From: Psychrobacter faecalis
GTDB taxonomy: Bacteria > Pseudomonadota > Gammaproteobacteria > Pseudomonadales > Moraxellaceae
Direction of reading: 5' to 3'
DNA length: 38,943 bases
Assembly (NCBI RefSeq): GCF_016107575.1
Contig: NZ_JABAST010000027.1
Span: 1 to 38,943, forward strand
Position numbers and translations under genes: made by a program. Below are positions 9,757 through 18,900 of this stretch, piece after piece; positions within the stretch are counted from its first letter, which is position 1, and the number at the start of each line of letters is the position of its first letter. Under the pieces are notes generated by a model, which was given only the letters and a program-made list of their open reading frames with translations, was not told the origin of the DNA and did no database searches.

Positions 9757-10785
9757 CTACATAGCGTAGTCAATCACGATACGTCCCTCAATCTTGCCAT
9801 CACGCATACGATCAAGAATATCATTGATATTCTCAAGCGGCTCAGCGGCAACGGTCGCTTTTACTTTACCTTCCGCTGCCATATCTAGCGACTCTTGTAG
9901 GTCTAGACGTGTACCAACGATTGAGCCACGAATGGTAATACCATTTAGTACCGTATCAAAGATAGAAACAGGGAAGTCGCCTGTTGGTAGACCATTACAG
10001 ACCAAAGTACCACCGCGGCGCAGCATGGTCAGCGCTTGATCAAAGGCCTTAGAGGAGACGGCTGTCACTAGCACACCATGAGCACCGCCGATCTCTTCTT
10101 GCAGATACTCACCAGGATCGGTGTTTTTGGCATTGACGGTGACTTTTGCCCCCAGTTTTTTGGCAAAATCGAGCTTTTCATCGTCAATATCGACGGCAGC
10201 AACGTTCAGTCCCATGGCAATGGCGTACTGTACCGCCATGTGACCAAGTCCACCGATACCTGAAATGACGACCCAATCACCTGGTTTGGTGTCTGTCATT
10301 TTCAGACCTTTATATACCGTCACACCCGCACATAGAACTGGTGCAATCTCAACAGAGTCAACGCTCTCAGGAATAATGCCAACATAGTCAGCATCTGCCA
10401 ATACGTATTCTGCAAAGCTACCATTCACTGAATAACCAGAGTTCTCTTGACTTAGGCACAGGGTTTCCCAGCCACCTAGACAGTGCGTACAGTGACCACA
10501 GGCAGAGTAGAGCCAAGGCACACCGACACGGTCGCCTTCTTTAACATGCTTAACACCTTCACCCACAGCAGTGATCAGGCCGACACCTTCATGACCAGGG
10601 ATAAACGGGGGGCTTGGTTTGACTGGCCAATCGCCTTCGACAGCGTGCAGGTCGGTATGACAGACACCTGATGCCTGCATTTTTACTACAATTTGACCAG
10701 GACCTGGGGTAGGGATATCAACTTCTTCAATCTGCAGAGGTTGGTTGAACTCATGCAGAACCGCAGCTTTCATTTTATTAGCCAT
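9757..10785 (-). CDS. adhP: Zinc-dependent alcohol dehydrogenase, AdhP type
   Basis: A 342-residue medium-chain dehydrogenase that interconverts alcohols and aldehydes with NAD(H). Catalytic zinc ligands are visible as Cys42 (SGVCHTDLH), His65-Glu66 (PGHEGVG) and Cys152 ([14 protein letters not shown]). The structural zinc cysteines are 96, 99, 102 and 110 ([15 protein letters not shown]). The Rossmann motif is GIGGLG at about 176-181. Length and motifs match the AdhP/bacterial ethanol dehydrogenase branch. SD GGAG is about 8 nt before ATG. It lies downstream of an aldehyde dehydrogenase on the same strand. The pair would convert ethanol or other short alcohols to the acid; direction and substrate are inferred. 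Confidence 0.93.
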   Translation of the reverse strand: MANKMKAAVLHEFNQPLQIEEVDIPTPGPGQIVVKMQASGVCHTDLHAVEGDWPVKPSPPFIPGHEGVGLITAVGEGVKHVKEGDRVGVPWLYSACGHCTHCLGGWETLCLSQENSGYSVNGSFAEYVLADADYVGIIPESVDSVEIAPVLCAGVTVYKGLKMTDTKPGDWVVISGIGGLGHMAVQYAIAMGLNVAAVDIDDEKLDFAKKLGAKVTVNAKNTDPGEYLQEEIGGAHGVLVTAVSSKAFDQALTMLRRGGTLVCNGLPTGDFPVSIFDTVLNGITIRGSIVGTRLDLQESLDMAAEGKVKATVAAEPLENINDILDRMRDGKIEGRIVIDYAM

Positions 10786-10859
10786 GTTACTTTCTCCTTA
10801 TTACTAGCAGTCACTAATGCTCGACTTAGTCTTTTAAACTGCCAATTATTTTACATGTA

Positions 10860-10908
10860 GATGCTTAGTAAGCATCGAGTTTGCACCTTACGCTTCCTTG
10901 TAAGGTGC
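10860..10908 (-). other. Two adjacent inverted repeats between ALDH and adhP genes
   Basis: A near-perfect palindrome, GATGCTTA-G-TAAGCATC, at 10860-10876 and a 9-bp stem with 8-nt loop (GCACCTTAC at 10883-10891 with complement at 10900-10908). Neither is followed by a T-run on the minus strand. They may be mRNA processing or stabilising hairpins, or the first may be an operator controlling adhP. Confidence 0.4.
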
Positions 10909-10923
10909 TTTAGCAAATAGTGT

Positions 10924-12450
10924 TTAAAAGAACCCCATCGCTTTTGGACTATACGATACCAGCATGTTTTTGGTTTGCTGATAATGATCAAGCATCATTA
11001 GATGGTTTTCGCGGCCGATACCCGATTGCTTGTAGCCACCAAATGCAGAATGCGAAGGATAGATGTGGTAGCAGTTGGTCCACACGCGACCTGCTTGGAT
11101 GCCACGTCCGAAGCGATAGGCTTTGTGTACACTGCGTGTCCAGACTCCAGCACCAAGACCATATAAGGTATCATTGGCAATGCTCATGGCCTCTTCGTCG
11201 TCTTTAAATTTCGTGACGGCAAGTACTGGTCCAAAGATTTCCTCTTGGAACACGCGCATGTCGTTAGTGCCTTCAAAGATAGTGGGCTGCACATAGTAGC
11301 CATCTGCAAGGTCGCCGTCATGCTTGGCTTGTTCGCCACCGACCAATACTTTGGCCCCTTCTTTTTTACCAATATCCAGATAAGATAGGATTTTTTCTAA
11401 CTGGTCTGTGCTGGCTTGGGCGCCAATCATGGTATCAGTATCTAATGGGTTACCCATTTTGATGGCTTTGACGCGCTCGATACAGCGCTTCATAAACTCA
11501 TCATAAATGCTCTCGTGTACTAATGCGCGCGACGGACAAGTACAGACTTCACCTTGGTTAAGCGCAAACATCACTAGACCTTCGACCGCTTTGTCCAAGA
11601 AATCATCGTCTTCGTCCATGACATCAGCAAAGAAGATATTTGGACTCTTACCACCCAGCTCTAGGGTAACTGGAATGATGTTTTCACTGGCGTACTGCAT
11701 GATTAGGCGACCAGTAGTCGTCTCACCAGTAAAGGCAACTTTATTGATACGTGGATTGGAGGCAAGCGGCTTACCAGCTTCAACTCCGAAACCGTTGACC
11801 ACGTTGAGGACACCTTTTGGTAAGATATCAGCAATCCCGATCGTCTCTAGCATAAATAGGATAGAGGCAGGCGTTTGCTCTGCAGGCTTGAGTACTATAC
11901 AGTTACCAGCAGCAAGCGCAGGGGCTAGCTTCCATACTGCCATGAGGATCGGAAAGTTCCATGGGATAATCTGGCCGACGACACCAAGTGGCTCATGGAA
12001 GTGATAAGCAACCGTGTCATCATCAATTTGACTGATGCCGCCTTCTTGTGCACGAATGGCACTGGCAAAATAGCGAAAGTGATCGACAGCTAATGGAATG
12101 TCTGCTGCTAGGGTTTCACGTACAGGCTTGCCGTTTTCATACGTTTCGGCAATGGCGATGGCTTCTAAATTGGCTTCCATCTTATCTGCAATTTTGAGCA
12201 GTAGATTGGCACGTTCAGCGACACTGGTTTTGCCCCAAGCGTCTTTGGCAGCATGAGCAGCGTCTAAGGCTTTTTCAATATCCGCTTCTTTTGAACGGGC
12301 GACTTGGCAGATGACTTTACCGTCAATGGGGCTGGTGTTGTCAAAGTATTCTCCATCGGCTGGTGCGACCCACTCACCATTGATAAAGTTGTCATATTTT
12401 TCGCGGAATTGGACGGGGCTGTTTTCTGTATTGGGATAGGCGTGTAGCAT
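10924..12450 (-). CDS. Aldehyde dehydrogenase, ExaC/AcoD/AldB type
   Basis: A 508-residue NAD(P)-dependent aldehyde dehydrogenase. Key blocks are PWNFP (Asn165), the cofactor-binding GETTTGR, the general base Glu264 in LELGGKSPN, and the nucleophile Cys303 in [11 protein letters not shown]. This last motif is characteristic of the acetaldehyde dehydrogenase branch that includes ExaC, AcoD and AldB. It ends with the usual [17 protein letters not shown] segment. A strong SD, AAGGAG, sits 6 nt before the ATG. It is followed by adhP and a DUF779 gene, a neighbourhood known for this enzyme class. The likely role is oxidation of acetaldehyde and related short aldehydes to carboxylic acids. Confidence 0.93.
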   Translation of the reverse strand: MLHAYPNTENSPVQFREKYDNFINGEWVAPADGEYFDNTSPIDGKVICQVARSKEADIEKALDAAHAAKDAWGKTSVAERANLLLKIADKMEANLEAIAIAETYENGKPVRETLAADIPLAVDHFRYFASAIRAQEGGISQIDDDTVAYHFHEPLGVVGQIIPWNFPILMAVWKLAPALAAGNCIVLKPAEQTPASILFMLETIGIADILPKGVLNVVNGFGVEAGKPLASNPRINKVAFTGETTTGRLIMQYASENIIPVTLELGGKSPNIFFADVMDEDDDFLDKAVEGLVMFALNQGEVCTCPSRALVHESIYDEFMKRCIERVKAIKMGNPLDTDTMIGAQASTDQLEKILSYLDIGKKEGAKVLVGGEQAKHDGDLADGYYVQPTIFEGTNDMRVFQEEIFGPVLAVTKFKDDEEAMSIANDTLYGLGAGVWTRSVHKAYRFGRGIQAGRVWTNCYHIYPSHSAFGGYKQSGIGRENHLMMLDHYQQTKNMLVSYSPKAMGFF

Positions 12451-12772
12451 TAACGACTCCTTGTTGTCTTAATTTATAAAGCAAATAAACGTTCAAGCCT
12501 TTGATATATGATCTTTTGAGGTCATATCTATAAAGTCACTTGCACGGTTTTGCTGGATCTTCCTGATCAGGTTGTCAGTCTATCCTACTGAACTTTTATA
12601 CATAAGGATAGGTACTTTTAGTAAAGCAAATCAGGTTGTTTCATAAATTTAGGTTATGCATAAGTATCTGCTTAAATTGGTTCGAAAACTTGGTACAGCT
12701 GTTATAATTGCTACCATTATGATGCTACGACGGTAGTTTCCTTTTTCTTATGTTATTGGTTGGTTTGGATAT
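12451..12772. other. Divergent intergenic region between ALDH and helicase genes
   Basis: 322 bp without a gene, carrying both divergent promoters. It contains a 10-bp palindrome CCTGATCAGG at 12562-12571 and a 7-bp stem (CTATCCT at 12580-12586, AGGATAG at 12605-12611), either of which could be a regulator site for the alcohol/aldehyde genes. I saw no convincing sigma-54 -24/-12 element. Confidence 0.45.
12681..12708 (+). promoter_or_regulatory. Candidate promoter of helicase gene
   Basis: A consensus -10 box TATAAT at 12703-12708 with a weaker TTCGAA at 12681-12686, 16-nt spacer, 64 bp upstream of the helicase ATG. The ATG has no clear Shine-Dalgarno sequence. Confidence 0.4.
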
Positions 12773-14716
12773 ATGCGTCAATCTTCTGCTCTTGATATCT
12801 TAAAAACAGGTCAAAATGTGTTTTTGACTGGCTCAGCAGGTTCAGGTAAAACTTATACTCTCAACCAGTACATCAATTACTTACGCGCGCGCCGTGTGCC
12901 AGTTGCTGTGACTGCTAGTACGGGTATCGCGGCGACACACATGAACGGCACGACTATCCATAGTTGGTCGGGTATAGGCATCAAAGACGAGTTGTCTGAT
13001 CGTGATTTGACCAATTTATCGCGTAAGCAGTTTTTAGCAGACAGATTAAAAGACACGGCGGTATTGATCATCGATGAGATTTCCATGCTGCATGCCAAGC
13101 AGCTTAACCTAGTCAACCAAGTGCTCAAGCATGTGCGAAAAAACGATGCTGCATTTGGTGGTATACAAGTGGTGGTTGCAGGGGACTTTTTTCAGTTACC
13201 ACCGATTGGGAATAAAGGCGAAACCAACCGTGAAAAATTTGCCTTTATGAGTGAGGCGTGGCTTGATGCCAAATTTCATATTTGCTATCTATCTGAGCAA
13301 CATCGGCAGGTGAGCGAAGCAGCAAATGGTGGCCTTGATTTAGACGATATCCTTAATCAAATTCGCCGTCAAGAAGTGACCTTTGAAGCCATTGCTGCCC
13401 TCGAGGCGACCTTTGATCAAAACGTCGATATTAAGCGCACCCGTCTTTATACCCATAATCTCAACGTCAATAAAATCAATGACAAAGAGCTTGCAGCCTT
13501 AGATGGGGAGATGATGCGCTTTGAGGCCACCTCGGCTGGCGACAGTAAATTGGTTGAGACTCTCAAAAAAACGGTACGCACCCAAGACGATTTAGTATTA
13601 AAGATTGGTGCTAAGGTGATGTTTATCAAAAACAACAGCGAGCTTGGCGTCTCTAACGGTACGATGGGCGAGCTGATTGGTTTTGCTGCGGTAAAAATTG
13701 ACGACAGTAAAGATACGAGCGATGATTTGATTGAAGATACTGCGCAAGATGCTGAAAGCGCTACTGATAAGAGTGTAAAAGACAAAGGCCAAAAGACCAC
13801 CAAAGATAAAGACAGTGATAAAAAGCCACCAAGAGATAAAAAACCAACCACGCAAAAAATGCCTGTAGTTCGACTAAACTCAGGTCGTGAAGTCATCGCT
13901 GAGCCTGAAGAATGGATTATCGAAGACGAAACCGGCGATGTGCTGGCAAGCTACTTACAAGTGCCGCTATGTTTGGCTTGGGCCATTACCATTCATAAGT
14001 CGCAAGGCATGACCCTTGAGGCGGCCGAGATTGATTTATCGCGCACTTTTGAGCTTGGACAAGGTTATGTGGCATTGTCACGCTTAAAGTCGCTGGCAGG
14101 TTTGCAATTGCTCGGTATGAATGACATGAGCTTGCAGCTTGATCCGCTGGCACGCGGAGCCGATAAACGCTTTTTGGCACTGTCTGACGAAGCGGATGCC
14201 AATTATGCCATGCTTGATGAAGAAAGCATGACGCAGGCGCATGAGAAATTTATTCTAAAATCAGGCGGCACGCTTAGTAAGTCAGTGATTGAAGCGTATG
14301 CCAATTTGCAGAAAAAACGCCGCGAGCAACAGCAAGCGCAGATAGATAAAAAACAGAAACTTGGTAATCAAGTGTCTGATAAATCGGACAGCACCTTGCT
14401 GGCGACGCGAATTTTATTAGAAGAGAGCTTATCGATTGCCGAGATTTCGCAGGCGCGGCAGCTGTCGCAATCGACCATTATGCGCCATATTGCAGAATTA
14501 AAATCGCAAGATCCAAGTTTGGCGTGTGATCATCTGCGCCCAGACGATGAAGTGATGACGGCGGTTGGCAACGCTTATGTGGCCATTAAGGTCGCCAATA
14601 ACCCTAATGACTTTAACGATGATGGCAGTGTTAAGCTGCGTCCAATTTTTGAGCATCTAAAACAAGCGGTTGATTACAATACCATTCGTTTGGCATTAAT
14701 TTTTATTACGCCGTAG
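12773..14716 (+). CDS. PIF1/RecD2-like superfamily 1 DNA helicase with C-terminal HTH
   Basis: A 647-residue SF1B-type helicase. Walker A GSAGSGKT is at 20-27, DEAD-type motif II DEIS at 101-104, the motif III region VVAGDFFQLPP at about 134-144, and motifs V/VI as AITIHKSQGMTLEAAEIDL and GQGYVALSRL around 400-440. These are the PIF1 family patterns. Between the core domains (about 310-363) lies a low-complexity Asp/Lys-rich linker that is probably disordered. A helix-turn-helix of the RecQ-C-terminal/HTH_40 kind (LSIAEISQARQLSQSTIMRHI) occupies about 550-590. The expected role is unwinding DNA in repair or replication-fork restart, 5'-3' polarity by family knowledge. The gene stands alone, divergent from the ALDH gene. 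Confidence 0.88.
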   Translation: MRQSSALDILKTGQNVFLTGSAGSGKTYTLNQYINYLRARRVPVAVTASTGIAATHMNGTTIHSWSGIGIKDELSDRDLTNLSRKQFLADRLKDTAVLIIDEISMLHAKQLNLVNQVLKHVRKNDAAFGGIQVVVAGDFFQLPPIGNKGETNREKFAFMSEAWLDAKFHICYLSEQHRQVSEAANGGLDLDDILNQIRRQEVTFEAIAALEATFDQNVDIKRTRLYTHNLNVNKINDKELAALDGEMMRFEATSAGDSKLVETLKKTVRTQDDLVLKIGAKVMFIKNNSELGVSNGTMGELIGFAAVKIDDSKDTSDDLIEDTAQDAESATDKSVKDKGQKTTKDKDSDKKPPRDKKPTTQKMPVVRLNSGREVIAEPEEWIIEDETGDVLASYLQVPLCLAWAITIHKSQGMTLEAAEIDLSRTFELGQGYVALSRLKSLAGLQLLGMNDMSLQLDPLARGADKRFLALSDEADANYAMLDEESMTQAHEKFILKSGGTLSKSVIEAYANLQKKRREQQQAQIDKKQKLGNQVSDKSDSTLLATRILLEESLSIAEISQARQLSQSTIMRHIAELKSQDPSLACDHLRPDDEVMTAVGNAYVAIKVANNPNDFNDDGSVKLRPIFEHLKQAVDYNTIRLALIFITP

Positions 14717-14822
14717 CATCCAATCGGTGAGAAAAAATCTCTAAAGATAGACCGTCATTATGCTGATAATATTCAATGTAGCGCGCCACTCTTTTTATAT
14801 CTCTTTATAGCGATACCCTTTT

Positions 14823-15968
14823 ATGTCTGACGTTATACCTGATTTTTCTAGCGCAACTTACCAATTGAACGCCGAACCTAGAGTGGCGCTTACGCATGCG
14901 ACAGGCGAGCATACGCAGCCCTTGAGGATTGCTATCAATGGCTTTGGCCGTATTGGACGTAATGTACTGCGTGCCTTGTTAGAGCGCTTTGAGGTGTTGG
15001 GGCGCGCTATCCATGTAGTGGCGATTAATGATTTGGCATCGGCTGATATCTTATTGCATTTGTTAAAATTCGATAGTACTCATGGTCGCTTAAGCCGACT
15101 TGGCGTCAGTGCAGAGGTTTTAGACGATAAAAACAATACTCAGCTGTGTTTGACTAAGAATAATCTGACCTACTGCATCAAAATGCTCTCAGAAGCTGAC
15201 CCAAAAAACCTACCATGGCGCACGCTTGGTATCGATGTAGTGCTAGAGTGTACGGGGCATTTTCGCTCTTATGAGCAGGCGCAGCTACATATAGCAGCGG
15301 GTGCACAGCAAGTCATTATTGGTGCTGCGCCCTTTGATAATGTCGATGCTTGTATTGTCATGGGCGTCAATACCGCTGAGCTCACACGCAAGCTGCCGAT
15401 TATCTCGAGCGTTTCTTGTACCACGCAGGCCTTAGTACCGCTGATTGATACGCTTGATAAGGCATTTGGCGTTAGGTCGGCTATGATGACCGAGATTCAT
15501 GCTGTGACTGCTGACCAGACAGTGCTCGATCAAGCGCACCGAGACCCAAGACGCGCACGCGCCTCTGGTTATAATATTATTCCGACCACCTCAAGTAGTA
15601 TTGCTGCGACAGAACGGGTATTGCCTGCGATGGTAGGGAAGATAAACGGTCACTCGATACGCGTACCGACCATTGATGTGGCGGCGATTGATGTGACGTT
15701 TGTCTTTGATACGCCGGATGTCAGCGTCGATGCGATACGAGAAAAGTTAAGAGCTGCTAGCCTTGGTGATTTGATAAATATCATGGCGTATACTGATGAG
15801 CCGCTCGTTTCCAGTGACTTTATCCATCAGCCAGAATCGCTGATTATCGATGGGCAGCAATTGATGCAAGTGGGCGAGCAATATAAAGTGTTTGCCTGGT
15901 ACGACAATGAATGGGGCTATGCCAACAGGCTGCTTGATATGTGCTTGCACCTCGCTTTAAGTAAATAA
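14823..15968 (+). CDS. Glyceraldehyde-3-phosphate / erythrose-4-phosphate dehydrogenase family protein
   Basis: A 381-residue NAD(P)-dependent phosphorylating dehydrogenase. After a roughly 33-residue extension absent from classic GAPDH comes the Rossmann motif INGFGRIGRNVLRALLE. The catalytic Cys199 is in SSVSCTTQAL and the partner His226 in EIHAVTADQ; the C-terminus has WYDNEWGYANRLLD. The Asn following SCTT, usual in GAPDH (SCTTN), is Gln here. Several blocks (LPWRTLGIDVVLECTG, the TDEPLVSSDFIHQPES stretch, DPRRARAS) resemble E. coli Epd more than GapA, so an erythrose-4-phosphate dehydrogenase role in pyridoxal-phosphate synthesis is a real alternative. No neighbouring pgk or fba gene. 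No clear SD before the ATG. Confidence 0.85.
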   Translation: MSDVIPDFSSATYQLNAEPRVALTHATGEHTQPLRIAINGFGRIGRNVLRALLERFEVLGRAIHVVAINDLASADILLHLLKFDSTHGRLSRLGVSAEVLDDKNNTQLCLTKNNLTYCIKMLSEADPKNLPWRTLGIDVVLECTGHFRSYEQAQLHIAAGAQQVIIGAAPFDNVDACIVMGVNTAELTRKLPIISSVSCTTQALVPLIDTLDKAFGVRSAMMTEIHAVTADQTVLDQAHRDPRRARASGYNIIPTTSSSIAATERVLPAMVGKINGHSIRVPTIDVAAIDVTFVFDTPDVSVDAIREKLRAASLGDLINIMAYTDEPLVSSDFIHQPESLIIDGQQLMQVGEQYKVFAWYDNEWGYANRLLDMCLHLALSK

Positions 15969-16082
15969 CCTGGTTTGCAGTAAATGTTTTAAAAAAAGCA
16001 CGGGGTAAAAAATTTTGGCGCACGCTAAGTCATTGATTTAAAACTGGCTGTAAATTAATTTCATTTTTTTAATATGAAGCGC

Positions 16083-16110
16083 TTGCATTATACGATGATA
16101 TCTATATAAT
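16083..16110 (+). promoter_or_regulatory. Promoter of tRNA-Ser
   Basis: TTGCAT at 16083-16088 and consensus TATAAT at 16105-16110 with a 16-nt spacer, ending 11 nt before the tRNA 5' end. Confidence 0.7.
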
Positions 16111-16121
16111 GATGCACCAAT

Positions 16122-16212
16122 GGAGACGTGGCAGAGCGGTTGAATGCACCGGTCTTGAAAACCGGCAAGGGTTCATAGCCCTTCGAGAGTTCGAATCTCT
16201 CCGTCTCCGCCA
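16122..16212 (+). tRNA. tRNA-Ser(TGA)
   Basis: Acceptor stem GGAGACG pairs with CGTCTCC, the anticodon loop is CTTGAAA (anticodon TGA) on a 5-bp stem, there is a long class-II variable arm, the T-arm word is GTTCGAATC, and CCA is encoded (16210-16212). The long variable arm confirms serine identity. Confidence 0.97.
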
Positions 16213-16220
16213 AATTCGAA

Positions 16221-16254
16221 AAAGCCCCAATCAGTTATTGATTGGGGCTTTTTT
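16221..16254 (+). terminator. Rho-independent terminator after tRNA-Ser
   Basis: Stem AAAGCCCCAATC pairing with GATTGGGGCTTT around a short loop, followed by a T-run. The same stem word is used after tRNA-Val(GAC). Confidence 0.9.
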
Positions 16255-16328
16255 ATGTTTGCATAAATGCGGTTTTAACTTAGCGGGCACTCTATAGTTG
16301 GTTTATTTTAAACCCGATACCGTGCCGA

Positions 16329-16393
16329 GCGACTGGGATGAATTTTCCGCAGCCTCTGCACTAGCGTAAGCAAGGAAAATTTATACCAGTCGC
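16329..16393. repeat. REP-like long hairpin
   Basis: Positions 16329-16348 pair with 16374-16393: a 20-bp stem with one mismatch and one G-U pair, closed by a 25-nt loop that itself begins with a small GCAG...CTGC hairpin. It lies between the tRNA-Ser terminator and the stop of the convergent lipoprotein gene. No T-run follows on either strand. It resembles a repetitive extragenic palindrome or small structured RNA; no second copy is seen in this window. Confidence 0.5.
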
Positions 16394-16446
16394 ACATAGT
16401 TATGCCCCTATCGATTTTGTTTTGAATGGACTATATGAACTCTCTA

Positions 16447-17199
16447 TTATTTCGCCAGCGTTTGCTCAAACTCTACTTCTTGCCCATCCATTAATACCAG
16501 TGTGCCTTCGCTAATCTCAATGTGTATGTCCGTATGATTTTTAATCGCGCGCATGACATTGATATCTTCAATACTGCTTTCGATGATGATTTTGCCAGAC
16601 TGTTCAGGTTCGATTGGTGGCTGGAACTGGGTCAACGGTACATTAAAGCTTTTACTTTTGGTCAAATTGGCCTCTTGCATGGTGAGCTTACCCTTAAAGC
16701 TTTTAATCGCTACCTTACCGTGGTTTGACAGCATAAACTGTAGTTTTACTTGGTTTAGACTATCGCTATCGCTGGTTTTTACGGGGAGTAAAGCGACAGG
16801 GTAATTTTGTGCTTTGGCAGTATGCACTTGCGGACTGGTGACAATCGGGCTTTTTTTGCCAGTAGGATTATTTGGATGCAAGCGCTCATATTCACGCTGC
16901 TGGATAAGGGCTTGCTTGATGGTGATACGTGGCATCGCTCCGGACTCATACGCGCCGCTGAGCTTCATACGTAGCATATAGCGGCTCAAGAGCTGTCTGT
17001 CAGCCTCAGGCAACCGCTCAAACGTATCGCCAAGCTTCTTTTGCCATTGGTCAGAGTTGGTTGGTATGGTCTGCCTGCTTGGATCTGCTGGCGGCTGCAT
17101 GCAACCATTGATAACTGGCAACATCGCTACAGTAAATGCCAATAACATGGCCTTTTTTATATAGCGTGCACGGCCTGCGTGTTTATATAAACCAATCAT
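16447..17199 (-). CDS. Uncharacterised lipoprotein
   Basis: A 250-residue protein with a lipoprotein signal peptide: basic KHAGRARYIKK, a hydrophobic segment, then VINGC, with the Cys about 30 residues in as the lipidation site. The mature part has a predicted helical first half (LPEADRQLLSRYMLRMKLSG) and a beta-rich second half beginning near QVKLQFMLSNHGKVAIKSFKG, reminiscent of a domain that measures extracytoplasmic fibronectin-like folds. No known family is recognised with confidence. An SD, GAAGGAGG, lies 6 nt before the ATG at 17199; another ATG immediately before it (17202) is only 3 nt from the SD and less likely. Function unknown, probably envelope-associated. Confidence 0.75.
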   Translation of the reverse strand: MIGLYKHAGRARYIKKAMLLAFTVAMLPVINGCMQPPADPSRQTIPTNSDQWQKKLGDTFERLPEADRQLLSRYMLRMKLSGAYESGAMPRITIKQALIQQREYERLHPNNPTGKKSPIVTSPQVHTAKAQNYPVALLPVKTSDSDSLNQVKLQFMLSNHGKVAIKSFKGKLTMQEANLTKSKSFNVPLTQFQPPIEPEQSGKIIIESSIEDINVMRAIKNHTDIHIEISEGTLVLMDGQEVEFEQTLAK

Positions 17200-17373
17200 C
17201 ATATGCCTCCTTCTCAACCCATATCAATGCGAATAACTTTTATACCAATATAGCGCTTATCAATATAGCGCTTATGATAATTTTGTATGTTTGTTTATCG
17301 CTAATGGGTATTCGATGTTATTAAGCGCATTGAGAAGGGCATATTTTACGTAGCAAGTTCAAATTAAATAGCA

Positions 17374-17415
17374 AAAAAAAGACCAAGCGCCGTTAAGCAA
17401 ACTTAGTCTTTTTTT
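17374..17415 (-). terminator. Bidirectional terminator-like hairpin
   Basis: AAAAAAAGAC at 17374-17383 pairs with GTCTTTTTTT at 17406-17415, extended by an inner AAG/CTT pairing. T-runs are present on both strands. It lies 21 bp after the stop of the ribbon-helix-helix-like gene. Confidence 0.75.
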
Positions 17416-17436
17416 GTATGTATGATAAGCCAAATG

Positions 17437-17766
17437 CTACTCTTTATCCTGCAGCTCAGACAGCGGGTGGGTGGTGGTATTATTATGCGTGACCACAATC
17501 GCCTCATCAATGATACGTTGGCTGACCCCGCGCTTACGTAAGCTTTCAATAAACACTTCATCATGCGCCAAGGTATAATCTTGATGATCGCGATCCAATC
17601 CTTGACGGATATAAAGACGAATCAGACCTTGGATACGTTTAAAGCCCAGCTCTGCTGAGGTAGACTCTAATAACCTAATCATTTCTTCAGACAGGCGAAT
17701 ACTGATCGGACGCGTGATTTTTTGCGGATGATCAGAGAATTTATTTTTTATACGAACAGGTATCAT
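17437..17766 (-). CDS. Small ribbon-helix-helix-like protein
   Basis: A 109-residue basic protein. The segment RPISIRLSEEMIRLLESTSAELGF, followed by a helix IQGLIRLYIRQGLD, matches the beta-strand/helix/helix layout of Arc/CopG-type DNA-binding proteins (about residues 19-60). The remaining C-terminal 50 residues are of unknown type. No toxin gene is adjacent, so this is more likely a lone regulator than an antitoxin. The start ATG at 17766 is taken as the first Met in frame. The family call rests on pattern only. Confidence 0.65.
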   Translation of the reverse strand: MIPVRIKNKFSDHPQKITRPISIRLSEEMIRLLESTSAELGFKRIQGLIRLYIRQGLDRDHQDYTLAHDEVFIESLRKRGVSQRIIDEAIVVTHNNTTTHPLSELQDKE

Positions 17767-17930
17767 AATAAACCATTACTTTTAGTGAGTAGGAATAAAA
17801 CACTCAGACAAAAACGAATTTGGTCACAGCTCTTCTTACCATACAATAAAAATCGCTAAAAGAACACCGTCGCCGTATGAATATTGTATTGGTGAATAAG
17901 GTAAGCTATTAAGGATTAAATAGCGACCAT

Positions 17931-17967
17931 AAAAAAACCTCCATCAAATAGTTGATGAAGGTCTTTT
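17931..17967 (-). terminator. Terminator of tRNA-Asn
   Basis: On the minus strand an 11-12-bp stem (ACCTTCATCAA with TTTGATGGAGGT, 1 mismatch) is followed by TTTTTTT. It ends 7 nt beyond the tRNA CCA. Confidence 0.85.
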
Positions 17968-17973
17968 AGAATA

Positions 17974-18049
17974 TGGCTCTCCAACCTGGGCTCGAACCAG
18001 GGACACACGGATTAACAGTCCGTTGCTCTACCAACTGAGCTATTGGAGA
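17974..18049 (-). tRNA. tRNA-Asn(GTT)
   Basis: Read on the minus strand: acceptor TCTCCAA pairs with TTGGAGA, anticodon loop CTGTTAA gives anticodon GTT, T-arm GGTTCGAGCC, encoded CCA at the 3' end. Closely matches the standard bacterial tRNA-Asn layout. Confidence 0.97.
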
Positions 18050-18504
18050 ATAAGTTGTGATAACGGTTGATTAAACAAGTTTTACAAAGCCTTTGGTAGG
18101 TGCGATTGCTTATCTTGTTTGCGTTATGTGGGGCACATTTTAGCCAAGTAGTTCTGGGCTGTCAACCTTATTAGGCGATAAATAATAAATATAATTATAA
18201 ATAGGATAAAATTGTGGGTGTTTCTTGTTAATGGGGCGACTTTATTGACGGTGACGATGATTGCTGCTGCTAAAATATGTATAAAAATTAATTTTTCTTA
18301 ATATTATAATAACTTACTTTATTTCTTAGTTTGATAAGACTATCTATTTGAAAATAAAGAAAAACCTTATATTACTTTAACCCTTAAAATCTCTATTTCA
18401 CGCACCCATATAAACCTATAAAATAGTCAGCCCAGATTTTTTATCATTTTGTTTAACTGACTGTTTCTAATTCAATACTTTCTACCAATATAGGTGCCCT
18501 ACAT
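18050..18504. other. AT-rich intergenic region
   Basis: 455 bp without a credible gene. The left third contains the tRNA-Asn promoter (18137-18165). The remainder is strongly AT-rich with no obvious repeat, terminator or small gene. An AGGTG sequence about 8 nt before the SMR gene ATG serves as its SD. Confidence 0.5.
18137..18165 (-). promoter_or_regulatory. Consensus sigma-70 promoter of tRNA-Asn
   Basis: On the minus strand TTGACA (complement of 18160-18165), 17-nt spacer, TAAAAT (complement of 18137-18142). It lies about 90 bp upstream of the tRNA, giving a processed 5' leader. Confidence 0.75.
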
Positions 18505-18849
18505 ATGAGTCCAACCATGATTGCTTACGGTTACCTTGCCATCGCTATTGTCTGCGAAGTTATTGGCACTACCTTTTTGGTCAAGTCAGAGCAGTTTACG
18601 CGCTTTGTGCCCACGCTTATTATGGCGGTGCTTTATGCTATTTCGTTCTACTTATTAACCCAAACCATAAAAACCATCCCTATCGGTATTGCTTATGCCT
18701 TATGGGGCGGGCTTGGTATCGTATTGACTTCACTGGTAGGACTGTTCTTTTTTAAGCAAACGCTTGATACCGCAGCGATTATCGGCATTGCGATGATTGT
18801 TGGTGGGGTAGTGGTGATGAATTTATTGTCTAATTCGGTGGCACATTAA
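18505..18849 (+). CDS. SMR-family multidrug efflux protein, EmrE/QacE-like
   Basis: A 114-residue inner-membrane protein with four transmembrane helices. The essential membrane-embedded Glu is Glu18 in IVCEVIGTTFLVKSEQFTR. Other family blocks are IPIGIAYALWGGLGIV and the FFFKQTLD loop. It would export cationic drugs and quaternary ammonium compounds in exchange for protons, working as a dimer; some family members instead export guanidinium, which sequence alone does not exclude. It stands alone, 51 bp upstream of the next gene on the same strand. Confidence 0.93.
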   Translation: MSPTMIAYGYLAIAIVCEVIGTTFLVKSEQFTRFVPTLIMAVLYAISFYLLTQTIKTIPIGIAYALWGGLGIVLTSLVGLFFFKQTLDTAAIIGIAMIVGGVVVMNLLSNSVAH

Positions 18850-18900
18850 GTAAACAGGCATTAGTAATCGTTAAACATTAAGACGTCAAGGACAAACACA

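Noticed and set aside
12451..12772. Sigma-54 promoter upstream of the aldehyde dehydrogenase
   Set aside because: No GG-N10-GC pair with acceptable flanks was found on the minus strand.
17437..17766. Antitoxin of a toxin-antitoxin pair
   Set aside because: The protein is ribbon-helix-helix-like, but no small toxin gene overlaps or adjoins it.
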